Positions 25,747 to 35,834 of a stretch of 64,000 nt of DNA are shown in pieces. The position numbers and the translations under genes are program-made. Numbering within the stretch: the first letter of the stretch is position 1; the number at the start of each line of letters is the position of its first letter. The DNA is taken from NCBI RefSeq assembly GCF_030548205.1, contig NZ_JAUORV010000001.1, positions 124,001 to 188,000 on the forward strand, written 5' to 3'. The DNA is from Aliiglaciecola sp. 3_MG-2023 (GTDB lineage: Bacteria > Pseudomonadota > Gammaproteobacteria > Enterobacterales > Alteromonadaceae). The notes beneath the pieces were generated by a model. The model was not told where the DNA came from and did no database searches. It saw only the letters and a program-made list of their open reading frames with translations.

Positions 25747-27573
25747 TTATTTATCATCCTTCGAATTAGTCGCTGGTTCAGAATCGGTCTCCTTAGGGAT
25801 AACCAAACTCATTATGCGCCATCCGGCCTTAGGATCAACAGACTTTTTATTGGTCAGCATTCGCAATTTATTATGGCTATCGAAGGCACATAAAACCAGT
25901 AAATTACCTTCGTACTCTTGTAAATAATCATCCATTGAAAAACTTTCAGTTAATTGAGTGGTTTTAATTTTTGCGCCTTTTGCTACCCAACTCGCTAACT
26001 TTCCATAGGTGACGCCATCAGCAAATAACCCCAGCTTTTTTGCATACGACTCTGATATTTGATGGCTAGGTCGTTGTTGCTGCTCATTATTGCTCAAGCC
26101 TAAAACGGTTCCTTTACCCAATTCATCTTCAAAATGAAAAGTCACCATAGGATTCAGTTGGCGATAGGGTGACATAACTAGCACTCGTCCAAATAATGTT
26201 AGATCCAACGTCCGAGATGCATGTTCAGACATCGGGTTGCCAAAATAAGTGGGGATATTTTCCATTCTAGCGGAACGAATAGCATCCCAGTTAGTGTCTG
26301 CAACACAGACATTAATATCATTGTCCATTAGTTCTTTAGCAAACATCCGACAGAACGCACCGCCACCAAATATCAAATAGCCATTCGGTTTAGGGGCTCG
26401 AATACCCAACCATTGGGCAACATGAACTGCGGTTAGGCTTTGCACCACAACAGTAGAAATAATGACTAAAAAAACCAGGGGCACAAGAATTTCTATTTGT
26501 GCATAGTTAAGGGCTTCTAACTTTAATGAGAACAAAGCAGACACTGCAGCGGCAACAATCCCCCTTGGCGCTACCCAGCTTAAAAACGCCTGTTCTCGCC
26601 AATTAAGTCCTGTTTTAAGGGAGGAAACCATCACCGAAATCGGCCGGACGATAAACATAATCGCCAGCAGAACAATGATAGCGCCCCATCCAACATTGAG
26701 AATTGAATCTAACTGAATTCTCGAGGCCAGTAAGATAAATAAGCCAGAAATTAACAATACACTTAAGGTTTCTTTAAATTCTAAAATATCATCAACATCC
26801 ACATCACGCATATTGGCCAGCCACATCCCCATAATCGTCACAGTCAGTAAACCTGACTCATGGGCTATCATGTTGGAACCGGCAAATGCACCTAACATTA
26901 ACGTTAGAACGGCTGTATTGCGCAAATAATGAGGAATGAGATTTTTTCTCAAAGCAAGTCCCATTAGATACCCCATAACGGCCCCTACTCCCAGTCCTAT
27001 ACTGACGGTAAGACTAAACGCCCATAAGGTGTGACTGAGGGCATCTTGAGTGGAAATGATGTACTCATAAACGAGCACCGCCAACAATGCACCTATGGGG
27101 TCTATAATAATACCTTCCCACCTCAGAATGTTGGCTAATTTGTTACTAGGGCGAACAGTACGAAGCATGGGAACAATGACTGTAGGCCCAGTCACAGTAA
27201 CAATAGCGCCAAATAAAAAGGCCATTTCCCATGACATATCTAACACAATATGGGTTATCACAGCCACTAAACACCAGGTTAAAACAGCCCCTGATGTACA
27301 TAGGTTTCGGACCATAGAGCCATGACCGCGTAAATCTTCAAATCGAAGGGTTAAGGCTCCTTCGAACAGAATAATGGCCACAGAAAGTGATACGACAGGA
27401 AACAATAAGTCGCCAAAAATTTGGTCTGCATTTATGATCCCGGTTCCAGGACCAACAATAATACCAACCAAAAGAAGCGGCAAAATTGCAGGTAATTTTA
27501 TCCGATAGGCGAAATACTGACAAAAAATGGATAACAATCCAACCAAAACCAGTCCAGCAGTAATATCAATCAA
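25747..27573 (-). CDS. CPA1-family cation:proton antiporter with C-terminal nucleotide-binding region
   Basis: A 608-residue protein. The first 390 residues hold about twelve hydrophobic segments of a Na+/H+ exchanger (LPAILPLLLVGIIVGPGTGI, IDPIGALLAVLVYE). The C-terminal third is soluble: GYLIFGGGAFCRMFAKELM (about 405) is a Rossmann GxGxxxR-like TrkA-N fold, followed by a TrkA-C-like region. It probably exchanges Na+ or K+ for protons at the inner membrane and is gated by nucleotide. It sits alone, with no operon partners; ion specificity cannot be read by eye. Confidence 0.88.
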   Translation of the reverse strand: MIDITAGLVLVGLLSIFCQYFAYRIKLPAILPLLLVGIIVGPGTGIINADQIFGDLLFPVVSLSVAIILFEGALTLRFEDLRGHGSMVRNLCTSGAVLTWCLVAVITHIVLDMSWEMAFLFGAIVTVTGPTVIVPMLRTVRPSNKLANILRWEGIIIDPIGALLAVLVYEYIISTQDALSHTLWAFSLTVSIGLGVGAVMGYLMGLALRKNLIPHYLRNTAVLTLMLGAFAGSNMIAHESGLLTVTIMGMWLANMRDVDVDDILEFKETLSVLLISGLFILLASRIQLDSILNVGWGAIIVLLAIMFIVRPISVMVSSLKTGLNWREQAFLSWVAPRGIVAAAVSALFSLKLEALNYAQIEILVPLVFLVIISTVVVQSLTAVHVAQWLGIRAPKPNGYLIFGGGAFCRMFAKELMDNDINVCVADTNWDAIRSARMENIPTYFGNPMSEHASRTLDLTLFGRVLVMSPYRQLNPMVTFHFEDELGKGTVLGLSNNEQQQRPSHQISESYAKKLGLFADGVTYGKLASWVAKGAKIKTTQLTESFSMDDYLQEYEGNLLVLCAFDSHNKLRMLTNKKSVDPKAGWRIMSLVIPKETDSEPATNSKDDK

Positions 27574-27954
27574 ATACTTTCCTTAATGTGTGTTAGTTAC
27601 ACTTTTTGATTACGTTCATAGCTTCACCACATAGTCGTTGTGAGCCTTAGATACTCGAAACAAAGACTAAAGCATGTTGTAAATTATTCAACCGCCCCCA
27701 CATAGACAGCAAATCACTTTTATACAGGTTACTAAGCTTCGATACAATTAAACTTCTCGGCATTTTAACTACGTTAACTCTGGCATAAAAGTTTACAGTC
27801 TCAGTAGCATTCTAAATCAAAAACCTAACAACTAATTTCATTGGAAACGCCTCATAAAACATAACCTATTGCACTCGCTCCTTTAATTAATGAATACAAC
27901 CGCAACACCTAACCCTGTAATCAACTGATATATTCAACGAGAATTAATGAAAAC
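27574..27954. other. Divergent intergenic region, no gene seen
   Basis: 381 bp between the antiporter and the marC-like gene, AT-rich. I found no frame with a ribosome site and no strong repeat. It presumably carries the promoters of both divergent genes. Confidence 0.5.
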
Positions 27955-28569
27955 ATGATGGAACAAATACTAAATGACTTTTTGATAATTTGGGCAACGA
28001 TCGACCCAATCGGGACCATGGCACTATTCGCTGGCCTCACAGCCAGTCTTTCCCCGTCAGAGCGCCGTAAAACCGCATTTAAAACGATCATCTATTCAAG
28101 TGCGGTACTTTTAGGCGCAATTGTAGTTGGCCAGATAATTCTTACCGCGATGGGAATTAGTTTGCTTTCATTTAAAGTTGCCGGCGGCATTATTTTATTT
28201 TTATTTGGGCTTAAAATGATTTTTGATGACAGCTCGCCCAGAAACGAAATGGATCGAGAGCACAACATGGCGGTGTTTCCTCTTGCTATACCCGCCACAG
28301 CATCACCAGGTGCAATTTTAGCAGTCATCCTATTAACCGATAACTATACCCACCCCATTCATCAACAAATAACCACCACTTTGGTGATGTTTAGTATTTT
28401 GCTAATTACCCTGGGGTTGTTGTTATTGTCAGGGCGCATACTGCGCATTATTGGCTCAGGAGGCGCATCCATTCTTACCCGCATAATGGGCATAATTTTA
28501 GCAGCGCTCTCTGTCGAATTTGTCGTCGAAGCCTTATCCATTGAGAAGTGGATAAGCAGTTTTTCGTAA
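27955..28569 (+). CDS. MarC family integral membrane protein
   Basis: A 204-residue protein with about six membrane segments. Its motifs are typical of the MarC/YhgN family: IDPIGTMALFAGLTASL near the N-terminus, FKVAGGIILFLFGLKMIF in the middle, and FPLAIPATASPGAILAVILL after the central charged loop. The family was once linked to multiple antibiotic resistance but has no established transport substrate. Two adjacent ATG codons make the start uncertain by one residue. A bidirectional terminator follows. Confidence 0.9.
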   Translation: MMEQILNDFLIIWATIDPIGTMALFAGLTASLSPSERRKTAFKTIIYSSAVLLGAIVVGQIILTAMGISLLSFKVAGGIILFLFGLKMIFDDSSPRNEMDREHNMAVFPLAIPATASPGAILAVILLTDNYTHPIHQQITTTLVMFSILLITLGLLLLSGRILRIIGSGGASILTRIMGIILAALSVEFVVEALSIEKWISSFS

Positions 28570-28586
28570 ACAAAAGAACAAGAATC

Positions 28587-28615
28587 AAAAAGGGAGCTGA
28601 TTAAGCTCCCTTTTT
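28587..28615. terminator. Bidirectional intrinsic terminator
   Basis: AAAAAGGGAGCT (28587-28598) and AGCTCCCTTTTT (28604-28615) form a 12-bp perfect stem with a 5-nt loop. A and T runs on the two sides serve both the marC-like gene and the convergent peptidase gene. Confidence 0.92.
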
Positions 28616-28648
28616 CAAACGTTCAAATAAACGAATGGTTAAAGCCGA

Positions 28649-30532
28649 TTATTCAACAAATTTCTTATTAACACGCACAGTGAGCGGATGATAACCAGGT
28701 TTAGCTTCTTCAAACGCTCGTTTAGCAAATGCCTTACCTTCCACGGTTTTTGATAACTCTTTGTACAGTGGTTTCACTAATTTATTACGACCAATGTTTA
28801 CCAAGTAACTATGCAGCCTCTCGTAGGCAGGCTTATATTGGTTTTTAACCGCAATAAGTAACCAGCTATGGGCAATTTCATTATTCTTGCTTGCTGTAAG
28901 TTGAAAAGCATCATCAAGGGCGCTTAATTGTGATTCATTTAACTCATCTGGCATATTGTTTAGGAAATACAACCACTGATGAACAGTCCAACCTTGAGTA
29001 TCAACTTGTTTGGCACTCAAACTTCCCTCTAACCAAGCATTGCGAGCGGTATCAACTTTACTAAAGGCATCTGACTCAGGAACAGGTGCCCCCTCGGGAA
29101 TACCCGGTTCAAAAATCCACTGTTGAATACGTTCTTTGTCTAAAACATCAGCATAAGTGGTCAATAGGGTTTTATCTAAATAGTTAACAAATTGGTCGGT
29201 TGTGATGCTCTCAAACGCAAAGTGATTGAAATATTCGAGTAGAAACTTATCGAAGTTATCACGCCCAATTTTTTGTTCTATTTCACGTAAAAATAATGCG
29301 CCTTTTTCATAAGGGATATTTGAAAACACATCATCAGGATTACGCCCACGCAAATCTATCGCTAATATTTCATCGTTATCTGGCAAGGCTGCAATATCAG
29401 CTTCTAGATCTTGGTATCCCAATACAGCTTCCATATTGTAGCGATCAGTACCGTAGATCATTTCCATAATCCGATAAGTTAAGTAGGTAGTGAAACCTTC
29501 GTTAAGCCACAGGTCACGCCAAGTGGCATTCGTCACAGTATTACCTGACCAACTATGGGCAAGTTCATGGGCAATGAGAGACACTAAACTCTTGTCGCCA
29601 GCGATAACCGTTGGGGTAATGAAAGAAAGTCGAGGATTTTCCATCCCACCAAAGGGAAATGATGGCGGGAGTATCAATAAATCGTAACGATCCCAGCTAT
29701 AAGGTCCATAGGTCTTTTCTGTTGCCTCTAGCATACTTTCTGTATCTTCAAACTCTTTGGCTGCTGCATCAAGTATTGAAGGTTCAGCGTAAACACCTGT
29801 GCGTTCCCCCATAGCCTTAAAGTGCAAGTCACCAATAGCCAACGCAATCAAATAAGAAGGAATGGGTTGTGGCATATTAAATTCATACACACCATCGCGC
29901 TCTGTATCTGGGTCATTGGCGGCACTCATCACCGCAAGTAGCTCTTCAGGAGTGCGAATGGTAGCCGTATAAGTCACTCTCACCTGTGGTGAGTCTTGCA
30001 AAGGTATGAAACTACGTGCGTGAACGGCTTGGGCTTGGGTAAACAAAAATGGAAATTGTTTACCTGCGGTTTGCTCAGGAGTTAACCACTGCGCGCCTGA
30101 AGCCTCTTTTGAAGTATGATAATTAATCGTTACCTGATTGCCTGATTTTGGCAATGTAATGCGTAAAGCAGAGCCTAAATTCGGATCTTCTTTTTGCAAT
30201 TCAAACGCTAAAGGGACATTGCCGGCTGTCACCTCTAAAATGGTTAATCCGCGAGTATCTAAAATTAAGGTTTCACTTTGCTCATCCACCTTTTGATAGG
30301 TCAGCGTTGCCGTGCCTATCAGCTGATGTTTTTCAAAGTCAGCGGTTAGATCTAAATCGATATGTGACACTTTCACTTCATCGGGATTAGCAAAAGAATG
30401 ATAATCTTTAGCATTGTCTATTTGCGTTTGTTTTGGTGTTTGTTGTACTTTGGTTTCGGAAGGTTGTTCTGGATTGGAGCAAGCCAATAAGGTGGTTACC
30501 CAAAAAAACGCAAGATAGCGAATACTTTTCAT
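28649..30532 (-). CDS. M1-family zinc aminopeptidase, lipoprotein (leukotriene-A4-hydrolase-like)
   Basis: A 627-residue protein. A lipoprotein signal (MKSIRYLAFFWVTTLLAC, Cys at 18) places it in the envelope. The exopeptidase motif FGGMENPRL (about 295) and the zinc site HELAHSW plus 18 residues to NEGFTTY (about 322-350) are complete, so it should be catalytically active. The C-terminal helical domain resembles the leukotriene-A4-hydrolase C-domain (LSALDDAFQLTASKNNEIAHSW). It probably trims N-terminal residues from peptides in the periplasm. It is a single-gene unit with its own terminator. Confidence 0.92.
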   Translation of the reverse strand: MKSIRYLAFFWVTTLLACSNPEQPSETKVQQTPKQTQIDNAKDYHSFANPDEVKVSHIDLDLTADFEKHQLIGTATLTYQKVDEQSETLILDTRGLTILEVTAGNVPLAFELQKEDPNLGSALRITLPKSGNQVTINYHTSKEASGAQWLTPEQTAGKQFPFLFTQAQAVHARSFIPLQDSPQVRVTYTATIRTPEELLAVMSAANDPDTERDGVYEFNMPQPIPSYLIALAIGDLHFKAMGERTGVYAEPSILDAAAKEFEDTESMLEATEKTYGPYSWDRYDLLILPPSFPFGGMENPRLSFITPTVIAGDKSLVSLIAHELAHSWSGNTVTNATWRDLWLNEGFTTYLTYRIMEMIYGTDRYNMEAVLGYQDLEADIAALPDNDEILAIDLRGRNPDDVFSNIPYEKGALFLREIEQKIGRDNFDKFLLEYFNHFAFESITTDQFVNYLDKTLLTTYADVLDKERIQQWIFEPGIPEGAPVPESDAFSKVDTARNAWLEGSLSAKQVDTQGWTVHQWLYFLNNMPDELNESQLSALDDAFQLTASKNNEIAHSWLLIAVKNQYKPAYERLHSYLVNIGRNKLVKPLYKELSKTVEGKAFAKRAFEEAKPGYHPLTVRVNKKFVE

Positions 30533-30648
30533 ATATTTTCCTAGTGAACTTTTTCGCTAATTGTGACATAAAACTAGTTAGAACCGAAATCAAAGGCCGC
30601 AAATTATCTGCAGGTTAACTAAAAGCATAATTTTCAAAAGGGGTTGAG

Positions 30649-31233
30649 ATGTCTAGACAAAATAACGAAGAAATTTCGACGTTTATGGATGCTATGCAAG
30701 ATGTCAAACCACTTCCTAAACAAGATAAAGTGCTATCCTTAAAAGCAAAGCCAACCCTCGCACAGAGCTTAAAGCGTGAGGCATTGCAACGAGATTTAAA
30801 TTTAGCTCAGAATTACTTGAGCACTGAACACGTAGAGCCTCTTGATCCCTATGATCACCTCATATACAAAAAGCCTGGGGTACAGGAAGGTGTATTTAAA
30901 AATTTACGTTTGGGGAAATACAAAATTGATTCTGTGCTGAATTTACAGCAGTACAAATTTGAACAAGCTCGACAAGCTCTGTTTGAAACCATTCTTCAAT
31001 CTCAACAAAAAGGTATTCGCACATTATTAGTTAAACATGGAATCGGATTGAACAGCCAACCCTTCCCAGCTTTTCTGAAGAGTTACGTGCAAAAATGGTT
31101 ACAGCAAATGCCGCAAGTTTTGGCTTTTCATACGGCGCAAAAATACCATGGTGGTTCGGCATCAGTGTATGTTCTGCTGAAAAAAAGTGAGACAGAGAAA
31201 GCCACTAATCGAGAATTACATCGAAAAAAGTAA
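30649..31233 (+). CDS. smrA: Smr-domain protein, SmrA-like putative endonuclease
   Basis: A 194-residue cytoplasmic protein. The Smr domain lies at about 90-185: LNLQQYKFEQARQALFETIL, then GIRTLLVKHGIG (HGxG-type catalytic loop) and the closing GGSASVYVLLKK. The N-terminal 80 residues are charged and include the YDHL segment common in the YdaL/SmrA group. Family members nick DNA or act on stalled ribosomes or branched DNA; substrate here is not known. AAAAGGGG lies upstream of the ATG. It is divergent from the peptidase gene. Confidence 0.85.
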   Translation: MSRQNNEEISTFMDAMQDVKPLPKQDKVLSLKAKPTLAQSLKREALQRDLNLAQNYLSTEHVEPLDPYDHLIYKKPGVQEGVFKNLRLGKYKIDSVLNLQQYKFEQARQALFETILQSQQKGIRTLLVKHGIGLNSQPFPAFLKSYVQKWLQQMPQVLAFHTAQKYHGGSASVYVLLKKSETEKATNRELHRKK

Positions 31234-31314
31234 TATCAATACGAGCCAAAAAATCTGTGAATAAGTATTTGCAAACAGTATTAATATAATGTCTTTCTAA
31301 GTAAAAGTACTCAA

Positions 31315-31449
31315 TTAGATTTGAGTATGTTTAATCTCATCAGACATTGTCTGCGAACTTGCGGGAGTGCTAACAACGGCTAAAACAACGAGGAAAAGTA
31401 CGGTGGCGAACACACCTGTTAATCCAAAACCTTTTGACGAACGATTCAT
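31315..31449 (-). CDS. Small membrane protein (44 residues), unknown
   Basis: A 44-codon frame starting MNRSSKGFGLTGVFATVLFL. Residues 10-26 form one hydrophobic segment (Leu/Val/Ala/Phe) after a basic N-terminus, and a polar tail follows (SSQTMSDEIKHTQI). AGAGA lies seven bases before the ATG. It fills part of an otherwise empty 475-bp gap between smrA and purL. It could be a single-pass inner-membrane peptide or a secreted peptide with a signal sequence cleaved near TPASS. I do not recognise a family. Confidence 0.5.
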   Translation of the reverse strand: MNRSSKGFGLTGVFATVLFLVVLAVVSTPASSQTMSDEIKHTQI

Positions 31450-31629
31450 TTTATTTCTCTTATTATTATTTTGAAATTGTAATTGTTGTCGGTAAGTTTA
31501 TGTAAAGTCCATTTGCGGGTAGAATCATCGCTGATAACTATACCTATTGTAGACTTTAGTCTAAACCTGTTTTTTTAAATTGACAAGGGTTTATTTAATT
31601 AAATCAAGGATCTAACTAATAAAAACAAA

Positions 31630-31660
31630 TTAAAAAAAAAGCGCCTAAAAAATTAGGCGC
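31630..31660 (-). terminator. Intrinsic terminator of purL
   Basis: GCGCCTAA (31641-31648) and TTAGGCGC (31653-31660) form an 8-bp stem with an AAAA loop, followed on the minus strand by a nine-base T run. It lies about 50 bp beyond the purL stop. Confidence 0.92.
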
Positions 31661-31708
31661 TAGAAATTTTAACTTTCTAAGATTACTTTATATGCCGCGT
31701 GTAAATTA

Positions 31709-34700
31709 TTAACCTGCAAATACACGCGCATTTCTAAACATTCTCATCCAAGGGCCATCTTCTTGCCAATCATCGGCTTGCCAAGAGTTTGCCACAGCCC
31801 TAAACACCCGCTCTGGGTGAGGCATCATAATAGTCGCGCGACCATCACTGGAAGTCAGTCCTGAAATGCCATCCGGTGAGCCATTGGGGTTTGCGGGGTA
31901 CTGTTGAGTCACCTTTCCAAAATTATCCACATATTTCAATGCAATATGTTGATTATTTTGAACTTGTCGAAGGTGACCAGTATGTTTAAATTCCGCCCTT
32001 CCCTCACCATGAGATACCGCTATGGGTAAGCGAGAACCCTGCATGCCGGCAAAGAAAATAGATTTACTTTCTTGCACTTCTAACATGGAAACCCGTGCTT
32101 CAAAACGTTCCGATTGGTTAGTCACAAAATGCGGCCATAAATCAGCACCTGGTATCAGTGACTTTAAGTTTGAAAGCATTTGGCAACCATTACAGACACC
32201 TAAACTAAAAGTTTCATCTCGGTGGAAGAATTGCTCAAACTGGTCTCGTGCATAATGATTGAATAAAATGGACTTAGCCCATCCTTCACCTGCGCCTAGC
32301 ACATCACCGTAGGAGAAGCCGCCACAGGCAACTAACCCAGCAAATTTATCTAAGCTTAGATTCTGACCAATAATATCACTCATGTGAACATCAATAGCGT
32401 TAAAACCCGCTCGATTGAAAGCTGCAGCCATTTCGTTTTGCGAATTAACACCTTGCTCGCGTAAAATGGCTATTTGTGGTTTAAGCCCTTTCGAAATATA
32501 CGGAGCAGCAACATCTTCGTTGATATCGTAGCTTAATTCACAATGCAAACCAGGATCTTGGGCATTTCCTTTTGCCGCCCACTCTTGATCAACACATTCA
32601 GGATTATCACGTAATCGCTGCATTTTATCTGTGGTCTCTGCCCAAATTAAGCGGTAGTAACCGCGTTCTTGTGAGATGACCTTTTGTTGCTTGTGGCTAA
32701 TTTCAATTCTGTCTGAAGTGTTGAGCGTGCCAATCAAATGGGTCACGTCTGTAAGTCCATGCTGACTAAGTACTTGATTCACTTTATCCAAGTCGGCTGT
32801 CGTTACCTGAACCACTGCCCCTAGTTCTTCGTTAAACAATACTGACTGCGCATCACCTGTTAAGCTATCCAGTTCAACATCAATACCAGAGTGTCCAGCA
32901 AAGGCCATTTCAACTAGCGTGGTAAATAAACCACCATCAGATCTATCGTGATAAGCCAATAATAGATTTTGATGCACTAATGTTTGCATAGCTTCAAAGA
33001 AAGATTTTAGTAACTTAGGTTTGGTCACATCAGGTGCTTGATTACCCAACTGACTGTATACCTGCGCCAAACAAGATCCGCCAATGCGGTTACGCCCTTC
33101 CCCCAAATCTACGCACAATAAAACCGTTTCACCTTGGTCGGTTCGCAACTGCGGAGTCATGGTATTACGTATATCCTGCACGGCACCGAATGCGGTAATG
33201 ATCAGGGATAATGGTGAGGTAACCGATTTATCCTGCGGCCCATCAGCCTGCTCTTCTTGCCATTGAGATTTCATTGACATTGAATCTTTGCCAACGGGTA
33301 TGGTTAACCCTAGTTCTGGACATAGCTCTTCACCTACGGCTTTAACAGCTTCGTACAAACCAGCATCTTCACCTGGGTGTCCAGCGGCAGCCATCCAATT
33401 AGCCGATAATTTGATCCGATTTAACGAACCGATATCTGCAGCGGCAATATTTGTTAAAGACTCACCCACAGCCATTCGCGCTGACGCGCCATGATTTAAT
33501 AATGCAATAGGCGTGCGCTCACCCACCGCCATAGCTTCACCTTGATAGCTATCAAATGAAGACGCTGTCACGGCAACATCCGCCACCGGAATTTGCCAAG
33601 GGCCGACCATTTGATCACGACTCACTAAACCAGTCACGCTGCGATCCCCAATGGTGATCAAAAAGGTTTTCTCTGCCACTGTGGGCAAACGTAAAAGACG
33701 TTCTGCAGCTTCATTTATGTCTACCGACTCAGCCCTAAAATCATCTCCAACGGATGTTTTAGATGTTACATCACGATGCATCTTAGGTGGTTTACCGAGT
33801 AAAACATCCAGCGGTAAATCAATGGGTAAGTCATTGAAATGTTCGTCATGCAATGACAAATGAGGCTGTTGAGTAGCCTCTCCCACCACCGCAAAAGGCG
33901 CTCTTTCACGTCGACAAATTGATTCGAACAACGGCAGTTTGTCTGGAGCAACAGATAACACATATCGTTCTTGTGATTCGTTACACCAAATTTCATGGGG
34001 AGCCATACCAGGTTCGTCATTGGGTACATTTCTAAGCTCAAATTTTCCGCCGCGTCCACCATCATTAACGAGTTCAGGGAAAGCATTTGATAACCCCCCT
34101 GCACCCACGTCATGAATAAACTGGATGGGGTTTTCATCTCCTAACTGCCAACAGCGGTCGATCACTTCCTGGCAACGTCTTTCCATTTCAGGATTACCCC
34201 GTTGCACAGAAGCAAAGTCTAAATCTTCATTTGACTCACCGGATGTCATTGAGGAAGCGGCACCTCCCCCTAACCCGATGTTCATGGCTGGTCCACCTAA
34301 GGCAATTAACTTAGCCCCTACGGTGATTTCGCCTTTTTGAGTATGCGATTGACGAATATTTCCTAATCCACCAGCCAACATAATTGGTTTATGATAACCC
34401 CGTACTTCCTCACCATTGAAGCTATTTACCTGTTGTTCATAGGTACGGAAATATCCCAGAATATTAGGACGACCAAATTCGTTATTAAACGCCGCCCCAC
34501 CTAATGGGCCTTGTTGCATAATTTCTAACGCATTCACAATTCGCTCTGGTTTGCCATAAGCGGTTTCCCAAGGTAATGGGTAGCCAGGAATATTCAAGTT
34601 TGAAACACTAAAGCCTACTAACCCCGCTTTGGGTTTAGAACCTCTTCCAGTGGCACCTTCATCACGAATCTCACCGCCCGACCCCGTTGCGGCTCCAGAA

Positions 34701-35614
34701 AAAGGAGAGATAGCAGTTGGGTGGTTGTGGGTTTCTACCTTCATCAAAATATCGATATTTTCATGGTGATATTCGTATTCATGGGATGCCGGGTTAGGGA
34801 AGAAACGACCGGCTTTCCATCCCTCCATAACCGCCGCGTTATCGCTATAAGCGGAATGCACATAATCTGGGTTGAGTTCGAAGGTATTCTTAATCATTTT
34901 GAACAAGGATTTAGGCTGTTTCGCACCATCAATTGTCCAATCTGCGTTGAAAATCTTATGTCGGCAATGCTCTGAGTTAGCCTGAGCAAACATATACAGC
35001 TCAATATCGTTTGGATTACGACCTAAGCGTTGGAAGTTTTCCACCAAATAATCAATTTCATCATCAGCAAGCGCTAGCCCCATTTCAACATTGGCAGAGC
35101 GTAAAGCCTCTCGCCCTCCACCGATCACATCAACACTACTGAAATGTTTAGGCGAGTCTTCTACAAATAACATTTGCACTTGCTCAAAATCAGCCATGAC
35201 CGCTTCAGTCATACGGTCATGTAATATGTGTTGCAACTCGGTGCGTTGTGTTTGGCTAAACTCAGCGGCAAATTTCAAATAATATGCACAACCACGTTCA
35301 ATTCTCTTAACGTTATTAAGACCACAGTTGTGAGCAATATCAGTTGCTTTAGAAGACCATGGGGAAATAGTTCCGGGTCTTGGTACTACCAAAATTAACT
35401 CGCCTTCTGGATCGTGGGCGGGTATCGCCGGGCCGTAAGTGAGTAATTGAGTTAAAACTTGTTTCTGCTCCGCTGTTATTTCCGACTCAATTTGCGCAAA
35501 GTGCACATATTCAGCGTATATTTCAGCAATGGGAAGTTGAGCAGATGTAAAACGTTGAAGTAATTTTTCAACACGAAAATCAGATAACGCAGGAGCACCA
35601 CGAAGGACGAGCAT
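31709..35614 (-). CDS. purL: Phosphoribosylformylglycinamidine synthase PurL
   Basis: A 1301-residue single-chain enzyme of the size seen in gammaproteobacteria. It converts FGAR plus glutamine and ATP to FGAM, step four of purine synthesis. Visible regions are the N-terminal PurS-like domain, the first AIRS-like half ([28 protein letters not shown], about 295-320), the second half ([20 protein letters not shown]) and the C-terminal glutamine amidotransferase ([28 protein letters not shown] with nucleophile Cys; PHPERVFR near the end). It is divergent from mltF, the conserved purL-mltF-tadA neighbourhood. Confidence 0.97.
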   Translation of the reverse strand: MLVLRGAPALSDFRVEKLLQRFTSAQLPIAEIYAEYVHFAQIESEITAEQKQVLTQLLTYGPAIPAHDPEGELILVVPRPGTISPWSSKATDIAHNCGLNNVKRIERGCAYYLKFAAEFSQTQRTELQHILHDRMTEAVMADFEQVQMLFVEDSPKHFSSVDVIGGGREALRSANVEMGLALADDEIDYLVENFQRLGRNPNDIELYMFAQANSEHCRHKIFNADWTIDGAKQPKSLFKMIKNTFELNPDYVHSAYSDNAAVMEGWKAGRFFPNPASHEYEYHHENIDILMKVETHNHPTAISPFSGAATGSGGEIRDEGATGRGSKPKAGLVGFSVSNLNIPGYPLPWETAYGKPERIVNALEIMQQGPLGGAAFNNEFGRPNILGYFRTYEQQVNSFNGEEVRGYHKPIMLAGGLGNIRQSHTQKGEITVGAKLIALGGPAMNIGLGGGAASSMTSGESNEDLDFASVQRGNPEMERRCQEVIDRCWQLGDENPIQFIHDVGAGGLSNAFPELVNDGGRGGKFELRNVPNDEPGMAPHEIWCNESQERYVLSVAPDKLPLFESICRRERAPFAVVGEATQQPHLSLHDEHFNDLPIDLPLDVLLGKPPKMHRDVTSKTSVGDDFRAESVDINEAAERLLRLPTVAEKTFLITIGDRSVTGLVSRDQMVGPWQIPVADVAVTASSFDSYQGEAMAVGERTPIALLNHGASARMAVGESLTNIAAADIGSLNRIKLSANWMAAAGHPGEDAGLYEAVKAVGEELCPELGLTIPVGKDSMSMKSQWQEEQADGPQDKSVTSPLSLIITAFGAVQDIRNTMTPQLRTDQGETVLLCVDLGEGRNRIGGSCLAQVYSQLGNQAPDVTKPKLLKSFFEAMQTLVHQNLLLAYHDRSDGGLFTTLVEMAFAGHSGIDVELDSLTGDAQSVLFNEELGAVVQVTTADLDKVNQVLSQHGLTDVTHLIGTLNTSDRIEISHKQQKVISQERGYYRLIWAETTDKMQRLRDNPECVDQEWAAKGNAQDPGLHCELSYDINEDVAAPYISKGLKPQIAILREQGVNSQNEMAAAFNRAGFNAIDVHMSDIIGQNLSLDKFAGLVACGGFSYGDVLGAGEGWAKSILFNHYARDQFEQFFHRDETFSLGVCNGCQMLSNLKSLIPGADLWPHFVTNQSERFEARVSMLEVQESKSIFFAGMQGSRLPIAVSHGEGRAEFKHTGHLRQVQNNQHIALKYVDNFGKVTQQYPANPNGSPDGISGLTSSDGRATIMMPHPERVFRAVANSWQADDWQEDGPWMRMFRNARVFAG

Positions 35615-35834
35615 AGGGCTATTACCAAAGTTACTGGAACTTGACCATTTAGTCTGACTAAGTTCACGATTTTTAGGAAGTTTTGAGGCGCGAATTATAG
35701 TGTAAAAACAATCGATTTATAAGCATCAATCCACTTGATTTAGAAGTTTTTACTCATCAATTGCATTATTTGTGTAGATGAATCCAAACAATTTCGTCAC
35801 AATGAGGTAATTAACTAAGTTTAAAAGGGAATCT

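Noticed and set aside
33766-34137. 123-codon frame inside purL as a sign of frameshift
   Set aside because: purL is open and complete over 1301 residues with all domains; this is an overlapping alternative frame.
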